This document shows, piece after piece, positions 57,585 through 61,937 of a stretch of 61,937 nt of DNA. This DNA comes from an uncultured bacterium. GTDB taxonomy: Bacteria; Bacillota; Clostridia; Lachnospirales; Lachnospiraceae. Made by a program: the position numbers and the translations under genes. A model generated the notes under the pieces. That model had not been told where the DNA came from, ran no database searches, and was given only the letters and a program-made list of their open reading frames with translations. The stretch lies in assembly GCA_947647735.1 (NCBI GenBank), contig CANSLJ010000025.1, positions 1-61,937 on the forward strand, read 5' to 3'. The first letter of the stretch is position 1; every line of letters starts with the position of its first letter.

Positions 57585-58190
57585 TTACACTGCCAGAAAA
57601 TTTCTCAGGATCTGCAATCCCACATCCGAACTTTTCTCCGGATGAAACTGGCAGGCAAAAATATTATCCTGCTCCACAGAAGCTTCCACCTTCACTCCAT
57701 ACTCTGCAGTCGCCTTCACAATTTCCTTATCATCCGCCTGCAGATAATAGGAATGCACGAAATAGACATAAGAACCCTCCGGCACATCCTGAAACAGCTT
57801 TCCCCCTGAGGGATATTCCAGACAATTCCATCCTATCTGGGGTATCTTAAGCCCCTCCTCCTTCGGGATCCGCACGATCTTTCCTTTTAACAGCCCAAGT
57901 CCCTGCACACCGGGACTTTCCTCGCTCTCCTCAAATAGAAGCTGCAGACCGAGACAGATTCCCAGAAACGGAATCCTCCGTCTTGCCACTTCTTTTATGA
58001 CGGAGACAAGGCCAAAATTCTCCAGCTTCTCCATCGCATCGCCAAAGTTTCCCACCCCCGGCAGTATCACTCTCTCAGCTGCAAGGATCTCATCCGGATC
58101 TCTTGTGACAAGCACTTCCCCGCCCAGAAATTCCAGCGCCTTCTGCACGCTCTTTATATTCCCCGCATCATAATCAATTACTGCTATCAT
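57585..58190 (-). CDS. hisH: Imidazole glycerol phosphate synthase, amidotransferase subunit HisH
   Basis: 201 aa class I glutamine amidotransferase: LPGVGNFGDAM, the nucleophile GICLGLQLLFEES, and the final QFHPEKSSDVGLQILRNF with the catalytic His-Glu. It feeds ammonia to HisF encoded directly downstream. Its start lies inside the end of the acidic membrane-protein gene (17-bp overlap), so a histidine pair is coupled to an unrelated gene. Confidence 0.97.
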   Translation of the reverse strand: MIAVIDYDAGNIKSVQKALEFLGGEVLVTRDPDEILAAERVILPGVGNFGDAMEKLENFGLVSVIKEVARRRIPFLGICLGLQLLFEESEESPGVQGLGLLKGKIVRIPKEEGLKIPQIGWNCLEYPSGGKLFQDVPEGSYVYFVHSYYLQADDKEIVKATAEYGVKVEASVEQDNIFACQFHPEKSSDVGLQILRNFLAV

Positions 58191-59940
58191 TCAAATATTC
58201 CTCTTCCTCCGGAAGGATATCCTCCAGTTCAGGATAAGCTTCTGCAGCTTCTTCCTCCTGCTGTGCTATTTCCGACTGGCTCTGATACATGTCTCCATTT
58301 ACGATCGCCTCCAGCTGCAGGCTGAACTCGTAATCACTATCCAGCGCATTGATCTCCATTGCGCCCTCTTCCGATAATCCGTATTTATCCTGCAGAATAT
58401 TCAGAATACTCTGATACTGTGCTGCCGCCTCCGGTGTGATCAGATCCTCTCTGCCTGCCTGTAAGATCTCCTGATACTTCCCGACACCCTTTAACAGGTC
58501 CTCCAGCGCCATAACCGGCTTATCCAGCTTCAGATGGTTCTCATAGACATCCCCGGCATGTTGAAGGTGCAATACTACAGATGACTGCTGGAAAATCAAC
58601 TGATCCTCCTCCGTCAGTTCACCTCCGTTCATCAACTCGTAAGCTGTCTCAAAATCTTTATCATAAAATGCATTTCTGGCCTCTGTAAGCTTCAGTGTTT
58701 CCATTCCGACACTGTTCATTAACAAGATCCCCGCCGCAATAGACGCGCAGAAAAGTACCCATACGATAACCTTCTTTTTCGGAAGCTTTTTCTCCGCTCT
58801 TCTTTCCTTTTCCGCCTTTTCAGCTTTTTCTGCCTTTTTCTTTGCCTTCTCGGCATTTTTTTCCTTCTTCTGCTTTTCTTTTGCCGCCTTCTTCGGATCC
58901 GGCTCCTTCTTCTTATCCGGCTTTTTCTTTTTCTCTTTTTTCTGCTTTTCCTTTTTTCCGGCCTTTGCCTCCGCCTTTTTATCCTTACCTCCCGGCTCCT
59001 CTTCCTTTACCGCAGCATTTTCCTCTTCCTCAGAATCCATCTCATCCTCATCCGATCCAAAGAAAAGTCTCGCAAGCTTCTTCCCAAAACCTTCTTTCCC
59101 TTCTTTGGAAGGTTTTTGCTTTTTCTCACCCTTTGCCTTTTTTTCCTTCTTTTTCCTTCCTTTTTCCGGTTTTTTCTCAGGAGCCGCCTGTGCCTCCTCC
59201 TCTTTGGATTCCTCCACAAGACCGGTTTCCGCCCCCGGCGTCAATCCCGGCATATCCTGTTCGCCTTCCGGTCCTGATGTCAGGCCAAGCATATCCTGTA
59301 CGCTTTCCGAATCCAGATCAACATCATGAAAAGAAAAATCATCAGGCAGCCCCATATCGGCAACCTGCTCGTGATTTTCCGACATGGACAGCAGATCCTG
59401 AATATCTGAAAGCTCATCATGCTCACCAAGCAGATCCGAAAGATCCTTATCCGCAGGTATTGCCGCCTCCCCTCTTCCGAGAACAAAATCACCTATTCCC
59501 GCCTCTTTTTCCAAAACCTGATCGATCTCTTCCTCCGACATATCGAGCAGCGCCAAAGGATCTACCAGCATCTCCTCTTCCTTTGATCCCGCCTCCTCAT
59601 CCGGTACTGTACCTGATAATTCATCTGTCAGCTCTTCCTCTATGACATTCGGGATCTCATCCGAAATATCACTGACCGTCAACTCATCCGGAATTTCTTC
59701 CGGAATATCGCCGCCCATTAACTCATCCGGGATCCCATCCGGAATATCGCCGCCCGTCAACTCATCCGGAATATCTTCCATCACATCACTCTCCAGATTG
59801 TCCGGAATATCCATCAGCATCCCGCTCTCCGATCCATCCAGGCTCTCACTCAAGCCCGTATTCTCAATATCGCCCGGGACATCCTCCATAACCGCTTTTA
59901 ACATTTCCTCTAAACGCTCTTCACCGGAAGTCATTTTCAT
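58174..59940 (-). CDS. Acidic/lysine-rich membrane protein with IPDEL repeats
   Basis: 588 aa. Residues 20-115 contain repeated D-I-P-[DE]-x-[IL]-P-D-E-L units and are strongly acidic. A second acidic stretch and a long Lys/Glu coiled coil (about 255-375) precede one membrane helix near 388-408. A ~180-residue TPR-like outer domain follows (ARNAFYDKDFETAYELMNGGELTEED). Probably anchored with its charged N-terminus in the cytoplasm. GGAGGAG site. Cotranscribed with the genes on either side. No function recognised. Confidence 0.7.
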   Translation of the reverse strand: MKMTSGEERLEEMLKAVMEDVPGDIENTGLSESLDGSESGMLMDIPDNLESDVMEDIPDELTGGDIPDGIPDELMGGDIPEEIPDELTVSDISDEIPNVIEEELTDELSGTVPDEEAGSKEEEMLVDPLALLDMSEEEIDQVLEKEAGIGDFVLGRGEAAIPADKDLSDLLGEHDELSDIQDLLSMSENHEQVADMGLPDDFSFHDVDLDSESVQDMLGLTSGPEGEQDMPGLTPGAETGLVEESKEEEAQAAPEKKPEKGRKKKEKKAKGEKKQKPSKEGKEGFGKKLARLFFGSDEDEMDSEEEENAAVKEEEPGGKDKKAEAKAGKKEKQKKEKKKKPDKKKEPDPKKAAKEKQKKEKNAEKAKKKAEKAEKAEKERRAEKKLPKKKVIVWVLFCASIAAGILLMNSVGMETLKLTEARNAFYDKDFETAYELMNGGELTEEDQLIFQQSSVVLHLQHAGDVYENHLKLDKPVMALEDLLKGVGKYQEILQAGREDLITPEAAAQYQSILNILQDKYGLSEEGAMEINALDSDYEFSLQLEAIVNGDMYQSQSEIAQQEEEAAEAYPELEDILPEEEEYLNDSSN

Positions 59941-59967
59941 CTACTCCTCCAAACACGCCAAATTTTA

Positions 59968-60735
59968 TTATTTATTCAAAAATGTCAGGGGATCTTCCTT
60001 TACAGACCTTCCCCGCACCTTAATTTCTTCTGATAACTGATATAAACTGCTGTGCACTCTCCAGAAACTGGATTTCCGGTTATAAAAACACAATTTTTCA
60101 AAAGGCCACCTGATAACAGAGGGGAACTCCATTCCAACGCCCAATTCCAAAATGCACAATTTTTTGTTTATCGTCCCCTGAAGCCACTTCGTATACCGCT
60201 CCCAGCTTTCCAGATAACCGCCCTCATGATATGCAGGCTGTCCATATTGATTTACCACCAGAGGTCTGCCGCAATCAGGACACACAGGTTCCTCCAGCTC
60301 TTTCAGCGGCACCTTATCCTCGATCCAGCCGCACACCTTGCTCCAGAAAACTTCATCTATGGAAAACAGCTTCCCTCCGCAGTTCCCTTCACACTGTAAA
60401 ACATGGTATGTACCACAGGGCAGGGTAATTCTGTCCTCCTTAAAACCGATCTCCCTGATCAGATCATCCGTACTCAGCGAAACAATAAAATAATTTTTAC
60501 CATCGATCAATTTCCTTAAATTTTTATATGCCCTTATAATTTCCGGATGAAGCTCCTTCCTTAAATAATATCGGATCAAAAAGGGAATAAGCCATTCCTT
60601 CTCCTGTTCTTTTTCAAGTACAGAAAGCTTCTCACTGAAATTCGGTATCTCCTTTAACGTCTGAAGTTTTACCTGCATCTCGTTTCCGATACCGATCAAC
60701 ACAAGTTCCGCCTCTTTTATGTCCTGAACCAGCAT
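59968..60735 (-). CDS. SIR2-like (sirtuin-related) protein
   Basis: 255 aa from ATG 60735, preceded by GGAGAGG. The central segment YFIVSLSTDDLIREIGF...LPCGTYHVLQC matches the sirtuin catalytic loop region, although the usual N-H-D of the NAD site reads S-T-D-D. A CEGNC...CPDC four-Cys zinc site and a C-terminal LELGVGMEFPSVIRWPFEK like the Rossmann GxGxxxxP region follow. The N-terminal Gly-rich GAGISxxSGIP motif is absent, replaced by IGIGNEMQ, so NAD binding and catalysis are uncertain. It lies between cheV and the acidic membrane protein. Confidence 0.6.
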   Translation of the reverse strand: MLVQDIKEAELVLIGIGNEMQVKLQTLKEIPNFSEKLSVLEKEQEKEWLIPFLIRYYLRKELHPEIIRAYKNLRKLIDGKNYFIVSLSTDDLIREIGFKEDRITLPCGTYHVLQCEGNCGGKLFSIDEVFWSKVCGWIEDKVPLKELEEPVCPDCGRPLVVNQYGQPAYHEGGYLESWERYTKWLQGTINKKLCILELGVGMEFPSVIRWPFEKLCFYNRKSSFWRVHSSLYQLSEEIKVRGRSVKEDPLTFLNK

Positions 60736-60753
60736 AGTTTTCCTCTCCACACA

Positions 60754-60788
60754 ACAAAAAGAGTATACCAAAAACCGGTACACTCTTT
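60754..60788 (-). terminator. Terminator after cheV
   Basis: On the minus strand AAAGAGTGTACC and GGTATACTCTTT form a 12-bp stem with one G-U pair around a 7-nt loop. A T run follows. It ends 19 nt before the start of the sirtuin-like gene. Confidence 0.75.
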
Positions 60789-60805
60789 CAGCACTTCTAT
60801 AACAC

Positions 60806-61699
60806 TTATCTGGTCAGTTCATCTATGATCTTTACCAGATTACCGATTTCCGGTTTTGACAACTGGGCATTTGCACCAAGCGCTGCGCCTTTTCTTTTCA
60901 TTTCATCATTCACCAGAGATGAGAAGATAACGATCGGAATATCCGCTGTCTCAGGGTCTTCCTTCACGAGCTTTGTCAGACGGTGTCCATCCATCAAAGG
61001 CATCTCAATATCTGTAATAATACACTGCACGTGCTCTTTTAAGGTACCATCCCTCTTGCAGTCCTGAATAACGTCATATGCCTCCTGACCATTCTTTGTA
61101 TGGATCAGATTGTGATAACCTGCCTTTTTCAGAGAATCCACGATCAGCTTATTAAGCAATACGGAATCTTCCGCGATCAGAACCGGCACATCGCTTCTTT
61201 CCCTTTCACCCAGTTCATCAATGTCTGTGATCTTCAATCCGGTCTCAGGATTTATATCAGACACGATCTTTTCAAAATCCAAAATAATGATCAGCTTATC
61301 ATTATATTTAATGATACCTGTTGAAACACCCTCTTCCGTCGTACTCACTGTGGCATCCGGCTTAATGATATCTCTCCAGGAAACTCTATGTATCCCTACT
61401 ACGTTATCTACGTGGAACGCAATATCCAGTTTATTAAAATTCGTAATGATAAATAAGCCGGAGGGGCTGTACTCTCCTCTCTGGAGACAGTTCTTCAGAT
61501 CGATCGCCGTGATCATTGTTTCACGCGGCATAAAAATCCCTTCTATACTAGGATGAGCATTGGGAACCGGTGTCACCGGCTGATAAGGAATGATCTCTTT
61601 TACTTTCGCCACATTAATTCCGTAGGAATTTCCGGCCAAAATAAATTCCAGAACCTCAAGCTCATTTGTTCCATTCTCTAATAAAATCTTTGTATCCAT
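60806..61699 (-). CDS. cheV: Chemotaxis coupling/response-regulator protein CheV
   Basis: 297 aa from ATG 61699, preceded by GAGGTGG. An N-terminal CheW-like domain (LEFILAGNSYGINVAKVKEII, MITAIDLKNCL) is joined to a C-terminal receiver domain (VLIAEDSVLLNKLIVDSL, phosphoacceptor Asp in CIITDIEMPLMDG, IVIFSSL, and the conserved Lys in LSKPE). It links receptors to CheA and takes part in adaptation, so the organism is probably motile. No other chemotaxis genes are present here. Confidence 0.93.
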   Translation of the reverse strand: MDTKILLENGTNELEVLEFILAGNSYGINVAKVKEIIPYQPVTPVPNAHPSIEGIFMPRETMITAIDLKNCLQRGEYSPSGLFIITNFNKLDIAFHVDNVVGIHRVSWRDIIKPDATVSTTEEGVSTGIIKYNDKLIIILDFEKIVSDINPETGLKITDIDELGERERSDVPVLIAEDSVLLNKLIVDSLKKAGYHNLIHTKNGQEAYDVIQDCKRDGTLKEHVQCIITDIEMPLMDGHRLTKLVKEDPETADIPIVIFSSLVNDEMKRKGAALGANAQLSKPEIGNLVKIIDELTR

Positions 61700-61755
61700 A
61701 TTCCACCTCACATTAATATAGGTTTATCATGGGATTATCCCGAAAGTCTGTTACA

Positions 61756-61766
61756 ATTATACCACA
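61756..61766 (-). promoter_or_regulatory. Extended -10 promoter of cheV
   Basis: On the minus strand TGG-TATAAT forms an extended -10; the -35 (about TGCAAT) is weak. No sigma-28 motility-type promoter was seen. The leader is about 50 nt. Confidence 0.5.
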
Positions 61767-61787
61767 GGATTTCAAAATTGCATACTA

Positions 61788-61832
61788 AAAAAGATAAAAA
61801 AAAGAAGCAACCAGCTTCTTTTTTATCTTTTG
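61788..61832. terminator. U-rich hairpin terminator upstream of cheV
   Basis: A-rich GATA...GAAGC and GCTTCTTTTTTATC form a long stem with a 2-nt bulge and a 5-nt loop, flanked by A/T runs on both sides. It probably ends transcription of the gene beyond the window edge. From 61833 to the end no gene is seen. Confidence 0.65.
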
Positions 61833-61937
61833 TATTTTTATTTCTTTATCTACAGGTATTTCTTCCATCTCTTTTGTTTTCACCTGAGGGTCCATACCCT
61901 CAAAACCGAACACTGAAATCCTTCTACATCCTTTTCC

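Noticed and set aside
61878-61937. Possible rRNA-operon spacer or tRNA near the right edge
   Set aside because: A small GAGGGT/ACCCTC hairpin followed by AAAACCGAACACTG is reminiscent of rRNA-flanking sequence, but no mature rRNA or cloverleaf is visible before the window ends.

Overview
The window looks like chromosome from a Gram-positive, anaerobic, endospore-lineage Firmicute, most likely a Lachnospiraceae-type Clostridium. The basis is: AGGAGG-type ribosome binding sites on nearly every gene, TTGACA/TATAAT promoters, a CIRCE-controlled groES-groEL pair, a SpoVB-like flippase, CheV, a CsoR/CopA copper locus, a BlaI/BlaR1-type pair, and many zinc-ribbon-plus-single-TM proteins of the kind common in gut Clostridia. 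Genus cannot be fixed from the sequence alone. No tRNA, rRNA, CRISPR array or intact insertion sequence was seen.

Layout. 1-1.4 kb: AT-rich, poorly coding DNA with a small hypothetical gene and a C-terminal remnant of a large serine recombinase, i.e. a decayed mobile element edge. 1.4-3.9 kb: two zinc-ribbon membrane proteins. 4.1-7.3 kb: copper module (CsoR, then CopA carrying a fused C-terminal CopZ-like domain that has its own internal ribosome binding site). 7.4-15 kb: a class I amidotransferase-like hydrolase and three more zinc-ribbon membrane proteins, one with a Pro-Glu repeat stalk, plus a membrane-anchored phosphoesterase.

15.0-31.5 kb is the centrepiece: a 13-gene minus-strand operon (31440 down to 15065) read from one promoter to one strong terminator, with most junctions overlapping or close. 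In order of transcription it encodes an FtsK/SpoIIIE-type ATPase, a small four-helix membrane protein, two helical unknowns (one ending in a zinc ribbon), a radical-SAM activase-like protein, a Ser/Thr protein kinase, a coiled-coil protein, a zinc-ribbon/FHA protein, a Clp-like AAA+ ATPase, an ADP-ribosyltransferase toxin-like protein, a 63-residue protein, a helical protein that shares a motif with the toxin, and a HerA-like ATPase. I infer a phosphorylation-controlled effector-delivery or conflict system. It lacks WXG100/EssB/EsaB, Hcp/VgrG or sheath genes and does not match a standard type VI or VII locus.

31.6-45.8 kb: a cell-surface region with zinc-ribbon membrane proteins, three CAP-domain proteins, a transglutaminase-like protein, a YD-like-repeat lipoprotein and a propeller-like secreted protein. 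Several share a short C-terminal module, and a two-gene zinc-ribbon unit is duplicated between 9.7-13.8 kb and 39.9-43.7 kb. 45.9-53.3 kb: housekeeping genes (TcdA, GroEL/ES, SpoVB-like, DAHP synthase) and a DUF6033-like protein. 53.5-61.7 kb: BlaI/BlaR1 with two operators, ung, hisF-hisH, a large acidic/lysine-rich membrane protein, a sirtuin-like protein and cheV.

Three intergenic copies of a ~140-bp structured repeat (50644-50778, 50956-51091, 55890-56035) have a conserved core, but outer arms that differ between copies while remaining perfectly self-complementary. Internal stems also covary. This is the clearest non-coding signal in the window.
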